A stretch of DNA of 49,551 bases from Oscillospiraceae bacterium (GTDB taxonomy: Bacteria; Bacillota; Clostridia; Oscillospirales; Oscillospiraceae), in the NCBI GenBank assembly GCA_902775355.1, contig CACYLY010000023.1:1-49551 (forward strand). Reading direction: 5' to 3'. The position numbers were made by a program, and so were the translations under genes. Shown one piece after another: positions 36,651-45,233 of this stretch (the stretch's first letter is position 1; every line of letters starts with the position of its first letter). Under the pieces are notes generated by a model. It made no database searches. It was not told the DNA's origin and saw only the letters and a list, made by a program, of their open reading frames with translations.

Positions 36651-38339
36651 TCAGCCGTTCAGGTATCTGTCGTAGGCAGCCTGGTAGACGCCGCGCAGAC
36701 CCTCAAGGTTGACCTTGCCGTTCAGATCGTTCTGGAACGCGGTCCACTCCGCGTCGGACACGCCGCCGCTCAGCAGCCAGCGGATCAGGTTGGTGCGGAC
36801 ATAGTCGTTGAAGTTGGTCTCATAGTTGGCCAGGGTGTTCAGCTCGTCCAGCGTGAACTGCAGGTTGGGGCAGGGCTTCACGTTGCCGGCCACATAGGGC
36901 TTCACATAGGCGTTCAGACGCTCCAGACGCAGCTGGGCGCGAGGCTCCATGTGGACCACGTTGTTCCAGGCGTAGTCAGAGAGGTAGATGATGCCGAGAG
37001 GGGCGTTCTGCAGACGCAGCTCGTCGGTGGTGATGCCTTCGGGCAGAGGCTTCTGCACCAGCATGCCGCTGGCGTCGCGCTCTTCCTCATAGACGATGCC
37101 GATGGGGCCATAGTTGATCTGGGCGGAGACGACCGGGTCGTAGTAGCGGTCAAAGTAGGCCAGCAGGACCTCGAAGTTGGGGCAGTCGGCGAAGATGATG
37201 AGCTCGCCCGTGCCGACCTCGGGGTTGTTGGAAACGCAGACCGTCTGGTCGCCGCCGGGTCCGATGATGGGGGCGCAGGTGATGTAGTTCTCGGGATTGG
37301 AGACCACGGTCTCGCTCTCCCACCAGTAGAAGGCGCCGTAGGTCTCCAGGCCCTTGCCGTTGGCCAGGAAGTTATCCTGGGACTGCTCGAAGGAAACCTT
37401 GTCGATCAGGCCGTCGGCAACCCACTTGGCGATGAAGTTGGTGGCTTCCTTGAAGCGCTCATCCTGCACGGTGTAAGTCACCTTGTCGTCGATGATGATG
37501 CGGTGCTCCAGGTTGTCGTTCAGACCGAACATGCCGTACAGGTCGCACTGGTTGCCCTGCCAGTTGTTGTAAACAAAGCTCAGCGGGCGCTCGTCGTCGG
37601 TCTTGCCGTTGCCGTTCATGTCGTTATCGCGGAAGTAGGTCAGCAGGGCGGTCATCTGATCGCTGGTCAGCGCCAGACCGTCCGCCAGGTCGGCCTCCGT
37701 CAGGCCCTGCACGGCGCCGGCCTTGATGGCCTCCGCCGTCCAGTTCTTGTTCAGGAAGAGGATGTTGGGATGCTGCAGCAGGCCCATTTCCTCGATGCGG
37801 GGCAGAGAGTAGATCTTGCCGTCCTCCACGTTGATGAGCTGCGCCTTGATGTCGGGCCGCTCTTCCAGGATCTTGGAGAAGTTGGGCATGTACTCCAGGT
37901 AGTCGCTGATGGGCAGCAGCACGTGGCGCTTGGCGTACTTGATGATCTCACCGGCGCTCATACCGGCATGGTAGATGGCGTCGGGCCGGCCGTCCTTGTT
38001 GCCGAAGATCAGGTTCTTCTGCTGGGAGTACACGGACTCGGACACGTTCTCCCACTGCACGAAGACGTTGGTCTGGTCGTAGAGGTCCTGCATGATCTTC
38101 ATGTCGTTGTAGTCCAGCGCGGAAGCGTTCTTGGACGAGAAGACCGTGAAGGAGATCTCCTGCGCGCCCTTCTCGTTGAGGATGGGCGCGTTGGGGTCGG
38201 TCCACTGGAAGCCGTATTCGCTGACCAGCTTATCGGCGCCCGCGTGTTCCGCCTTGGGGGCGGAGCCGCTGCCGCCGCCGCAGGCCGCAAGAGCCAGCAC
38301 CATGGCGGTCAGCAGAAAGCATGCGATCCATTTTTTCAT
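36651..38339 (-). CDS. ABC transporter sugar-binding lipoprotein (LplA/YtcQ type)
   Basis: This is a 562-residue receptor with lipobox LAAC20 and the large SBP family 1 fold used with LplB/YtcP permeases. It contains a calcium-like loop NDMNGNGKTDDE and the C-terminal LPEGITTDELRLQNAPLG region common in this subfamily. Receptors of this length usually bind oligosaccharides; the operon points to fructo-oligosaccharides (inference). It lies 72 bp after the permease gene. Confidence 0.92.
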   Translation of the reverse strand: MKKWIACFLLTAMVLALAACGGGSGSAPKAEHAGADKLVSEYGFQWTDPNAPILNEKGAQEISFTVFSSKNASALDYNDMKIMQDLYDQTNVFVQWENVSESVYSQQKNLIFGNKDGRPDAIYHAGMSAGEIIKYAKRHVLLPISDYLEYMPNFSKILEERPDIKAQLINVEDGKIYSLPRIEEMGLLQHPNILFLNKNWTAEAIKAGAVQGLTEADLADGLALTSDQMTALLTYFRDNDMNGNGKTDDERPLSFVYNNWQGNQCDLYGMFGLNDNLEHRIIIDDKVTYTVQDERFKEATNFIAKWVADGLIDKVSFEQSQDNFLANGKGLETYGAFYWWESETVVSNPENYITCAPIIGPGGDQTVCVSNNPEVGTGELIIFADCPNFEVLLAYFDRYYDPVVSAQINYGPIGIVYEEERDASGMLVQKPLPEGITTDELRLQNAPLGIIYLSDYAWNNVVHMEPRAQLRLERLNAYVKPYVAGNVKPCPNLQFTLDELNTLANYETNFNDYVRTNLIRWLLSGGVSDAEWTAFQNDLNGKVNLEGLRGVYQAAYDRYLNG

Positions 38340-38411
38340 GTTGTGTTGTTCCTCCTGATAAATTGTTTCTCTGGAAATAGACGAAGCTGGGGCAAGGAGC
38401 TTTGCTTCCGA

Positions 38412-39314
38412 TCACTCCTTCAGCGAGCCGATCATAACGCCCTGGGCGAAGTACTTCTGCACGAAGGGGTACAGCAACAGGACGGGCAGGCTGGAGACGA
38501 TCACGGAGACGTACTTGAGCTGGTTGGCGAGACGGTACTGCTGCAAAATGGTCTCGCCGCTGCCGCCGGTGGTGTTCTCGGACGCGATCAGGATCTCCTT
38601 CAGCACCAGCTGCAGGGGGTACTTGGTCTCATCCTGCAGGAAGATCATGGCGTTGAAGTAGCTGTTCCACTGGCCCACGGCGTAGTAGAGCGCCATGACC
38701 GCGATGACCGCCTTGGAAAGGGGGATGACCACCGAGGTAAAAATGCGGAACTGGCCGGCGCCGTCGATCTTGGCGGCCTCGATCAGGCCGTTGGGGATGC
38801 TGGATTCAAAGAAGGTCTTGGTCATGAACAGGTTCCACACCGACAGGATGGCCGGCAGGATCACGGACCACATGGTGTTGATGAGGCCCAGGCTCTGCAT
38901 AACATTGTAGAACGGGATCAGACCGCCGCCGAAGAACATGGGGATGATGAAGTAGATCATGAAGGCCTTCTTGCCGGGCAGGGTCTTCCGGCTCAGGGCC
39001 CAGCCGGCGGGGATCGTCACGATCAGGGAGAGGACGACCGTCAGGCCGGTGTAGATGATGGTGTTCAGGTAGCCGCGCCACACATCGCCGCGCTCCATGA
39101 TTTTGGCAAAGCCCTCCATGGTGATGCGCACCGGATAAAGGACCACTTCGCCGCCCAGAACCGCGTCCGGGTCGGAGATGGAGGCGATGATGATGAAGTA
39201 GAGCGGGTAGAGGATGATCAGGGCGAGCAGAAGCAGGAAAAAGCCGTTGATAATGTAAAAGATCTTATCGCCCACGGTATCCCGGAGTGCGTTTTTTCTT
39301 TTCGTCATCTTCAT
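38412..39314 (-). CDS. Carbohydrate ABC permease, YtcP type
   Basis: This 300-residue MalG-like permease has six helices. The EAA coupling loop is EAAKIDGAGQFRIFTSVVIP, and FFGGGLIPFYNVMQSLGL is the YtcP-type mid-region. GGAGGAC precedes the ATG. It forms the channel with the LplB-type permease encoded 7 bases upstream in the operon. Confidence 0.93.
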   Translation of the reverse strand: MKMTKRKNALRDTVGDKIFYIINGFFLLLLALIILYPLYFIIIASISDPDAVLGGEVVLYPVRITMEGFAKIMERGDVWRGYLNTIIYTGLTVVLSLIVTIPAGWALSRKTLPGKKAFMIYFIIPMFFGGGLIPFYNVMQSLGLINTMWSVILPAILSVWNLFMTKTFFESSIPNGLIEAAKIDGAGQFRIFTSVVIPLSKAVIAVMALYYAVGQWNSYFNAMIFLQDETKYPLQLVLKEILIASENTTGGSGETILQQYRLANQLKYVSVIVSSLPVLLLYPFVQKYFAQGVMIGSLKE

Positions 39315-39321
39315 GTCCTCC

Positions 39322-40290
39322 TTACCACAGCGAGTTCTCGGAGAACTTCTTGCTGGTCGTGTTGGCGATCACCAGCAGGACCACGTTGATGATGGAGTTA
39401 AACAGGCCGATGGCGGTGGCGTAAGCCTGGTCGGGCACGCCGGTAAGACCGCGCTTGTACACGTAGGTGGAGATCAGCTCGCTGACCGCCAGGTTGCCGT
39501 CGGTCTGCATCAGCAGGGCCTTCTCGTAGCCGACGCCCATCAGACCGCCGATGGACATGATAAGCATGACGCTGATCATGGGCATGATGGCGGGCAGGTC
39601 CACGTGGATCACGCGCTGGAAGCGGGTGGCGCCGTCCAGGATGGCGGCCTCATGCTGCTGGGGATCCACGTTGGAGAGGGCCGCGATGTAGATGACCGCG
39701 CTCCAGCCGAAATCCTGCCAGTTGCTCGAGAGGATGTACAGGGGGCGGAAGGCGCCGGTCTCCAGGAAGTAGGAGTAGCGTTCCCCGCCGCCGTGGGCGA
39801 CGATGTTGTTCACCAGACCGTAGCGGCCGAAGAACAGGGTCAGCATACCGACCAGGACCACCAGAGAGATGAAGTGGGGCGCGGTGAAGATCGTCTGGAG
39901 GAACTTGGCCGTCTTTTTGCCCTTGAGGGAGTTGAGCATCAGGGAAACCAGGATCGGCAGGGGGAAGCCGATGATGAAGCCGTAAATGCAGATGAGGAAG
40001 GTGTTCTTCATCAGGGGCCAGAACTGCGGATCCGAGAAGAAACGCTGGAAGTTTTCAAACCCGACCCAGATCGTATCGGGGGAAAGGATCTTGTCGCCGG
40101 GCATGAAGTCCTGGAAGGCGATCAGCACGCCGTAAATGGGCATGTAGTTGAACAGGAACACAACCAGGACCGCGGGGAAAATCATGATCAGGAAGGGCGC
40201 GTTCTCCTTGAAGGCTTTCAGCTTTTTGTTTTCCAGCTTCGGCTTTTCGGGAGAGAGCGTTCCCTTCGGGGCGCTTGTTACAGCATCCAT
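39322..40290 (-). CDS. Carbohydrate ABC permease, LplB type
   Basis: This 322-residue MalF-like permease has about six helices (first about 32-52, FLIMIFPAVLVVFLFNYMPI). The LplB-type IYGVLIAFQDFMPG stretch is present, as is the EAA loop EAAILDGATRFQRVIHVDLP. It is the second gene of the fructan operon, after the ATPase. Confidence 0.93.
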   Translation of the reverse strand: MDAVTSAPKGTLSPEKPKLENKKLKAFKENAPFLIMIFPAVLVVFLFNYMPIYGVLIAFQDFMPGDKILSPDTIWVGFENFQRFFSDPQFWPLMKNTFLICIYGFIIGFPLPILVSLMLNSLKGKKTAKFLQTIFTAPHFISLVVLVGMLTLFFGRYGLVNNIVAHGGGERYSYFLETGAFRPLYILSSNWQDFGWSAVIYIAALSNVDPQQHEAAILDGATRFQRVIHVDLPAIMPMISVMLIMSIGGLMGVGYEKALLMQTDGNLAVSELISTYVYKRGLTGVPDQAYATAIGLFNSIINVVLLVIANTTSKKFSENSLW

Positions 40291-40308
40291 GCTTGTTCTC
40301 CTTCCTGC

Positions 40309-41463
<1,155 letters not shown>

Positions 41464-41561
41464 ACTTTCCTGTTTCCTCCTTTTTCTGTTCGGGCACACA
41501 TCCGCGTCCTTTTTTGCACGAAACGGATAGATGAACAAATTGTAAACTATCCTCCAATGTC

Positions 41562-41590
41562 ATAATAAGGCTTCGTTTACGTACTGTCAA
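41562..41590 (-). promoter_or_regulatory. Promoter of the fructan operon
   Basis: Leftward TTGACA (41590-41585), 17 bases, TATTAT (41567-41562): nearly ideal, so repression rather than activation is expected. It lies about 100 bases before the ATPase start. Confidence 0.75.
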
Positions 41591-41608
41591 CTGTTTGTTG
41601 TGCTTCTA

Positions 41609-41697
41609 TTTACGTTTCGTAAAAAATTATAAAGAAAGCAGGGATGTTTTGTGCAAAACTCATAGGTTTGAGGGGAATATGTTTACATTTTGCACAA
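41609..41697. promoter_or_regulatory. Candidate operators for the LacI-family regulator
   Basis: Three palindromic sites lie between the divergent promoters. TTTACG-TTT-CGTAAA is at 41609-41623, just upstream of the operon's -35. TTGTGCAAAA (41649-41658) has an exact inverted copy, TTTTGCACAA, at 41688-41697, and the first forms part of GTTTTGTGCAAAAC (41646-41659). The last pair is spaced about 39 bases apart, close to four helical turns. LacI-family proteins bind such sites; which one is real is untested. Confidence 0.5.
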
Positions 41698-41698
41698 C

Positions 41699-41732
41699 TT
41701 GTCTTTTGCCGGTTTGCGTAGTATATTATAAT
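41699..41732 (+). promoter_or_regulatory. Promoter of the LacI-family regulator gene
   Basis: TTGTCT (41699-41704), 17 bases, TATATT (41722-41727); a perfect TATAAT also lies at 41727-41732 but with a poorer -35. It is directly beside an inverted operator candidate, consistent with autoregulation. Confidence 0.55.
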
Positions 41733-41764
41733 AGAGAAAAGAGTAAGCTCGAGGAGTGTACAGA

Positions 41765-42790
41765 ATGGCAGTCAAACGAGTAACGATGCAGGACATTGCG
41801 GACGCCTGCGGCCTGTCCCGCAACACGGTATCCAAGATCTTCAACGACCGGGGCGCCGTGCCCGAAGCCACGAAAAAGCTGGTGCTGCAGAAAGCGCAGG
41901 AGCTGGGCTACGGCCAGATTCCGGAGGATACGCCGGACGCGCCGGAGGGCAGCCGGAACGTCGCCCTGCTGACGCAGCACAAGCTCCTCAGCCACAACTT
42001 CGGCGCTTACTTTATTACCAGCTTTACCGACGCCATCTGCCGCGCGGGCTATACGATGAAGATGTACGAGGTCTCCCCCGCGGAGATCTCAGTCAGAAAG
42101 CTGCCGCCGCATCTGGATCTGACGGCCACGGCTGCTATTCTGTGCATTGAGCTCTTTGACAAGGCCTATCAGGAAATGGTTTGCTCCCTGGGTCTCCCCT
42201 GCGTCTTTGTGGACGGCTACGCCAAGGCCAACAAGTCGCTGCTGACCTGCGATTTTGTAACGATGGAGAACTATGCGGCCGTGATCGCCATGACCAATCA
42301 CATGATCGCAGCCGGCGCGAAGCGGATCGGCTTCGTGGGCGACAAGGAGCACTGCAACAGCTTTGCCGAACGCTGGCTCGGCTTCTTCGTAGCGATGCTG
42401 GACGCCGGCCTGTCCGTCGATCGCGGCATGTGCATTCTGGAGCCGGACAGCGCCAATTACGGGAACCCTGGATGGCTGATGGAAAAGCTCCGCGCCATGC
42501 CCTCGATCCCGGACGGCTTCGTCTGCGCCAACGACTATCTGGCGATCCACCTGATGCGCGCGCTGAAGGAGCTGGGCCTTCGCATCCCCGCGGACGTGAT
42601 GGTCACCGGCTTCGACGGCTCGCCGGAGGCTTCCGTCGTCTCCCCGAAGCTGACCACCGCCCGGATCAACAGCACCCATATCGGCCGGGTTGCCGCCGCT
42701 CTTCTCCTCGAACGCATCCGGGAGCCGGGGCGTCCCTTCCTCTATATCAGCGAGATCTCGCCCCCCGTATGGGGAGAATCCACCAGATAA
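41765..42790 (+). CDS. LacI-family transcriptional regulator of the fructan operon
   Basis: This 341-residue regulator has an N-terminal LacI helix-turn-helix (TMQDIADACGLSRNTVSKIF, near residues 7-26) and a periplasmic-binding-type effector domain with the family stretches AAGAKRIGFVG and DVMVTGFDGSPEASVVSP. The ATG at 41765 is 8 bases after GAGGAG. Divergent from the fructan operon across about 300 bp with operator-like palindromes, it most likely represses that operon until a fructose-containing sugar or its phosphate is present. A terminator follows. Confidence 0.9.
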   Translation: MAVKRVTMQDIADACGLSRNTVSKIFNDRGAVPEATKKLVLQKAQELGYGQIPEDTPDAPEGSRNVALLTQHKLLSHNFGAYFITSFTDAICRAGYTMKMYEVSPAEISVRKLPPHLDLTATAAILCIELFDKAYQEMVCSLGLPCVFVDGYAKANKSLLTCDFVTMENYAAVIAMTNHMIAAGAKRIGFVGDKEHCNSFAERWLGFFVAMLDAGLSVDRGMCILEPDSANYGNPGWLMEKLRAMPSIPDGFVCANDYLAIHLMRALKELGLRIPADVMVTGFDGSPEASVVSPKLTTARINSTHIGRVAAALLLERIREPGRPFLYISEISPPVWGESTR

Positions 42791-42794
42791 ACGA

Positions 42795-42844
42795 AACAAA
42801 GCCCCGTCGAACGATTGCTCTTCGTCCGATGGGGCTATGTTTAT
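42795..42844 (+). terminator. Terminator after the LacI gene
   Basis: AGCCCCGTCG (42800-42809) pairs with CGATGGGGCT (42827-42836) with one G-T pair; an inner ACGA/TCGT stem and A/T-rich flanks complete it. It is shared by the convergent small gene next to it. Confidence 0.75.
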
Positions 42845-43074
42845 CGTGTGACTCTTTTCAAATAATCCTCGATTTCTCCGTTCAGAATCATCTCTGCATA
42901 TGACATCGGATCGTTATAGACAAGGTAATTCAATTCCGTCCTTTGTTTCAGGTTGTTCGCCACTTCGTACTCAACTTCGTCGCAGTCAATGGCGATCATA
43001 CTTCCGTCGGAGTATTTCAATTCCACGCTGGCGGTGTCCATGTTGAAGGTGCAGGAAAGCAGTTTTTTCTTCAT
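42841..43074 (-). CDS. Small integrative-element-type protein (DUF6061-like)
   Basis: A 77-residue protein with the pattern LSCTFNMDTASVELKYSDGS and ending YAEMILNGEIEDYLKRVT, which I recall from short proteins (DUF6061-like) in clostridial conjugative and integrative elements. AAGGG precedes the ATG. No function is known to me. It stands between the LacI gene and the right tRNA-Leu fragment, and so marks the right inner edge of the segment that starts at 22992 with other element remnants. Confidence 0.65.
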   Translation of the reverse strand: MKKKLLSCTFNMDTASVELKYSDGSMIAIDCDEVEYEVANNLKQRTELNYLVYNDPMSYAEMILNGEIEDYLKRVTR

Positions 43075-43183
43075 CGTGAAAACCCTTTCTGTTTCGTATT
43101 GCAACAAACCGTGAACGCCCGAAAAAACCGTTTGTATTAGAACTCCATTAGAACTGTGGGAATCGCAAAAAGTAAAGATAAAG

Positions 43184-43230
43184 AAAAAGTTCCGAAAAAG
43201 TTCATTTCTGAACGTTTTCGGAACTTTTTT
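43184..43230. terminator. Terminator hairpin beside the right tRNA-Leu fragment
   Basis: AAAAAGTTCCGAAAA (43184-43198) pairs with TTTTCGGAACTTTTT (43215-43229), giving a bidirectional terminator. It touches the 3' end of the minus-strand tRNA fragment exactly as the hairpin at 22950 does at the left fragment, although the two hairpin sequences are unrelated. Confidence 0.88.
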
Positions 43231-43231
43231 G

Positions 43232-43287
43232 GTGCGCGAGGCGGGACTTGAACCCGCACGCCCGGAGTGAGCACTAGAACCTGAATC
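43232..43287 (-). other. tRNA-Leu(CAG) 3' part, attachment-site remnant (right)
   Basis: Read on the minus strand, these 56 bases are the 3' part of a tRNA-Leu: anticodon loop TTCAGGT, 3' anticodon stem TCTAG, the long class II variable arm, T-arm and acceptor end. The 5' half is absent: at 43288 the sequence turns into unrelated AT-rich DNA, and the 5' anticodon stem CTAGA is not formed. This is the hallmark of integration at the anticodon loop. The intact gene is expected beyond the right edge of the window. Confidence 0.82.
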
Positions 43288-43508
43288 GCCCAAGAAGGAA
43301 AATCGAGGTTGCAATCTTTCAAAAGAGTATTACCTCGTCCCCGGAAATCCCAGGCCGTTCAAGGACTTCTACGGTGTTAGACATATCAAAACAAAGAACT
43401 ATTTTATTCGATTTTATAAAGATGTTAGAAATGTGTTAGAAAAGCCTGCTCTGTCAGGTCAACACTTTATATAGATGACAGCATTATTCACTATCACGGA
43501 GGTTGTAT

Positions 43509-43700
43509 ATGTTTGAAGAATACCCGGATATTATGACGACATTACAGGTTGCGGAAGCGCTGCGGATCGGGCGAAGCTCCGCATATAACCTGATAAGCTC
43601 AAAGTCGCTCGCCCATATACGGATCGGCGCCCTCATTCGCGTCCCCAAGAAGTGCCTGATCGACTATTATGAAAAGGCTATAGAAGCCAGCACACGATAA
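43509..43700 (+). CDS. xis: Excisionase-like helix-turn-helix protein
   Basis: This 63-residue protein has the excisionase/MerR-like HTH fold of clostridial integrative elements: TTLQVAEALRIGRSSAYNLI, then IRIGALIRVPKKCLIDYYEK. The ATG at 43509 follows GGAGG. It lies 220 bases inside the attachment fragment, the usual place for a directionality factor. The integrase gene normally next to it is not in the window; instead a terminator and a defence-type operon follow, so the integrase is either at the other end or lost. The symbol is given by family only. Confidence 0.8.
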   Translation: MFEEYPDIMTTLQVAEALRIGRSSAYNLISSKSLAHIRIGALIRVPKKCLIDYYEKAIEASTR

Positions 43701-43773
43701 TCCATCTATAACCGCAATCCCCTTCATTTGGGCTGCTTATTGTTTTAAGGAGCCTTTGCTTGCCATGCCGTAG

Positions 43774-43812
43774 AGCCGCCCTGACCACAAGCCTGTGTTC
43801 AGAGCGGCTTTT
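43774..43812 (+). terminator. Terminator after the excisionase gene
   Basis: AGCCGCCCTGA (43774-43784) pairs with TCAGAGCGGCT (43799-43809) with one mismatch, followed by TTTT; an inner CACAAGCCTGTG stem sits in the loop. Confidence 0.75.
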
Positions 43813-43813
43813 G

Positions 43814-43838
43814 CGTTTCATGGTGAAACGGATTATTA
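43814..43838. repeat. Palindrome A of the island (module leader element)
   Basis: CGTTTCA-TGG-TGAAACG (43814-43830) followed by GATTATTA. The stretch GTGAAACGRATTATTA recurs at 47767-47782 before the second module. Confidence 0.7.
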
Positions 43839-43981
43839 GATTCACTCTCCTATCGCCTAAAACAAGGCAAATAGAGTTACGTCCGGTTGGCACTGCGTCA
43901 CAATTAATAACGATTATTCGTTTTTTAATCACGATTATTTTTGTTACAATAACGCTTTTAGCGTTTTTAACAACAAATACA

Positions 43982-44082
43982 TTGACTTTTCTCGCAAATG
44001 CGTATATAATTCTTTTGCGAATGGCTAAGGCTTTCGCATCTCAAATCTTTCGCTTGACAGGTTTCTTTTTCAATCAGATAAA
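43982..44082 (+). promoter_or_regulatory. Promoters of the Iet-type operon
   Basis: TTGACT (43982-43987), 17 bases, perfect TATAAT (44005-44010) is the best promoter. A second, CGCTTGACAG with GATAAA (TTGACA at 44054-44059, -10-like at 44077-44082), lies closer to the ATG and resembles the promoter before the second module at 47911. The rest of the 423-bp gap is AT-rich, with two ACGATTATT copies between about 43909 and 43940. Confidence 0.65.
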
Positions 44083-44123
44083 CGCAACATAAAATGACTA
44101 CTCTTTGAATCAGGAGATTATTT

Positions 44124-45230
44124 ATGTATACTGAAATTGTAAAAATTATCGAGGGCGGGTTAGCGAATGACAAAGAGAAAGTTGTTAATTATGCAACTGT
44201 TCTAGCTAACAACCTTGAAAAACAAGGCGATATTTCATTGGCAAAAAAAATAAGATCAGTATTAAGTCAAAAGAGAGGCACACTTACTGCGTTAGACAGC
44301 TTATCGGCAAGGCCTGTAGATTCTGAGAGTCGGATGGATATAGTTGAAGTCTCTTTCCCCCAAATTGATACTGGGGAAATTGTACTAAACAAATATACGC
44401 AAGAAGCATTGTACAATTTCGTTGAGAGCTATAACCGGAGAGATATCTTACTCAAATCTGGATTCAATGCTGCGAACACTTTGTTGCTTTATGGGCCTCC
44501 GGGATGTGGGAAAACGACAATTGCTCAGTTGATATCTAGTATTACAGGCCTCCCTCTTATTACGGCTAGACTCGATGGTTTAGTATCCTCTTTACTCGGG
44601 AGTACGGCTAAAAATATACGCAAAATATTTGATTATGCCTCAAGGAGAGAGTGCATCTTGTTTTTAGATGAATTCGATGTTATTGCTAAATTACGAGATG
44701 ACAAGAACGAACTCGGAGAGCTAAAACGTGTTGTAAACAGTCTAATCCAAAACATCGACTCTTTTAGCGAGGATAGTATTTTGATTGCAGCTACTAACCA
44801 TCAAGAACTACTTGATCCAGCAATATGGCGTAGATTTACATCAGTAATAACACTTGAAAAACCTCAAAAAGACGAAATTAATCAATTGTTACACATCACT
44901 TTAAAAGAGAAAACGACAAATTTCCTTTCTGTTCCCAAAAAACATGAAATAATTGAGAATGCATTAATAGGGTTAAGCCATTCGGAGATTAAGACAATTC
45001 TTTTCAACGCAATGCGCGGAGTTATCTTATCCGATAGAACTTGCCTGACAAATTGTGATGTATTGAAAGAAATCTATTTCCACAAAAACCATACAATCGA
45101 AGGCGATGACGAATTAATAAGGTTTCTAATAAGTAATGGTGCCACACATAAAGAAATAAATGAAAGCATGAATATTCCCCTTCGCAAGATACAAGGAATA
45201 TCTAGAAATGTTGGAAGGCGGGAGGTGTAA
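44124..45230 (+). CDS. ietA: AAA+ ATPase of an Iet-type anti-phage system
   Basis: This 368-residue AAA+ ATPase has Walker A GPPGCGKT (124-131, K130), Walker B CILFLDEFD (D182, E183), a sensor-1 stretch ILIAATNHQELLDP and Arg fingers in IWRRF. The N-terminal about 85 residues are helical and could contact the partner. AGGAG precedes the ATG. The adjacent gene, 3 bases away, encodes a subtilisin-like protease. An AAA+ ATPase paired with an S8 protease is the composition of the IetAS system, known as a plasmid addiction pair and as an anti-phage system. The ATPase presumably gates or feeds the protease. The symbol rests on this architecture, not on a database match. Confidence 0.78.
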   Translation: MYTEIVKIIEGGLANDKEKVVNYATVLANNLEKQGDISLAKKIRSVLSQKRGTLTALDSLSARPVDSESRMDIVEVSFPQIDTGEIVLNKYTQEALYNFVESYNRRDILLKSGFNAANTLLLYGPPGCGKTTIAQLISSITGLPLITARLDGLVSSLLGSTAKNIRKIFDYASRRECILFLDEFDVIAKLRDDKNELGELKRVVNSLIQNIDSFSEDSILIAATNHQELLDPAIWRRFTSVITLEKPQKDEINQLLHITLKEKTTNFLSVPKKHEIIENALIGLSHSEIKTILFNAMRGVILSDRTCLTNCDVLKEIYFHKNHTIEGDDELIRFLISNGATHKEINESMNIPLRKIQGISRNVGRREV

Positions 45231-45233
45231 TCA

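Noticed and set aside
43290-43470. Open frame of about 55 codons just inside the right attachment scar
   Set aside because: No start codon with a ribosome binding site, no recognisable family, and length within chance; not enough to call an integrase remnant.
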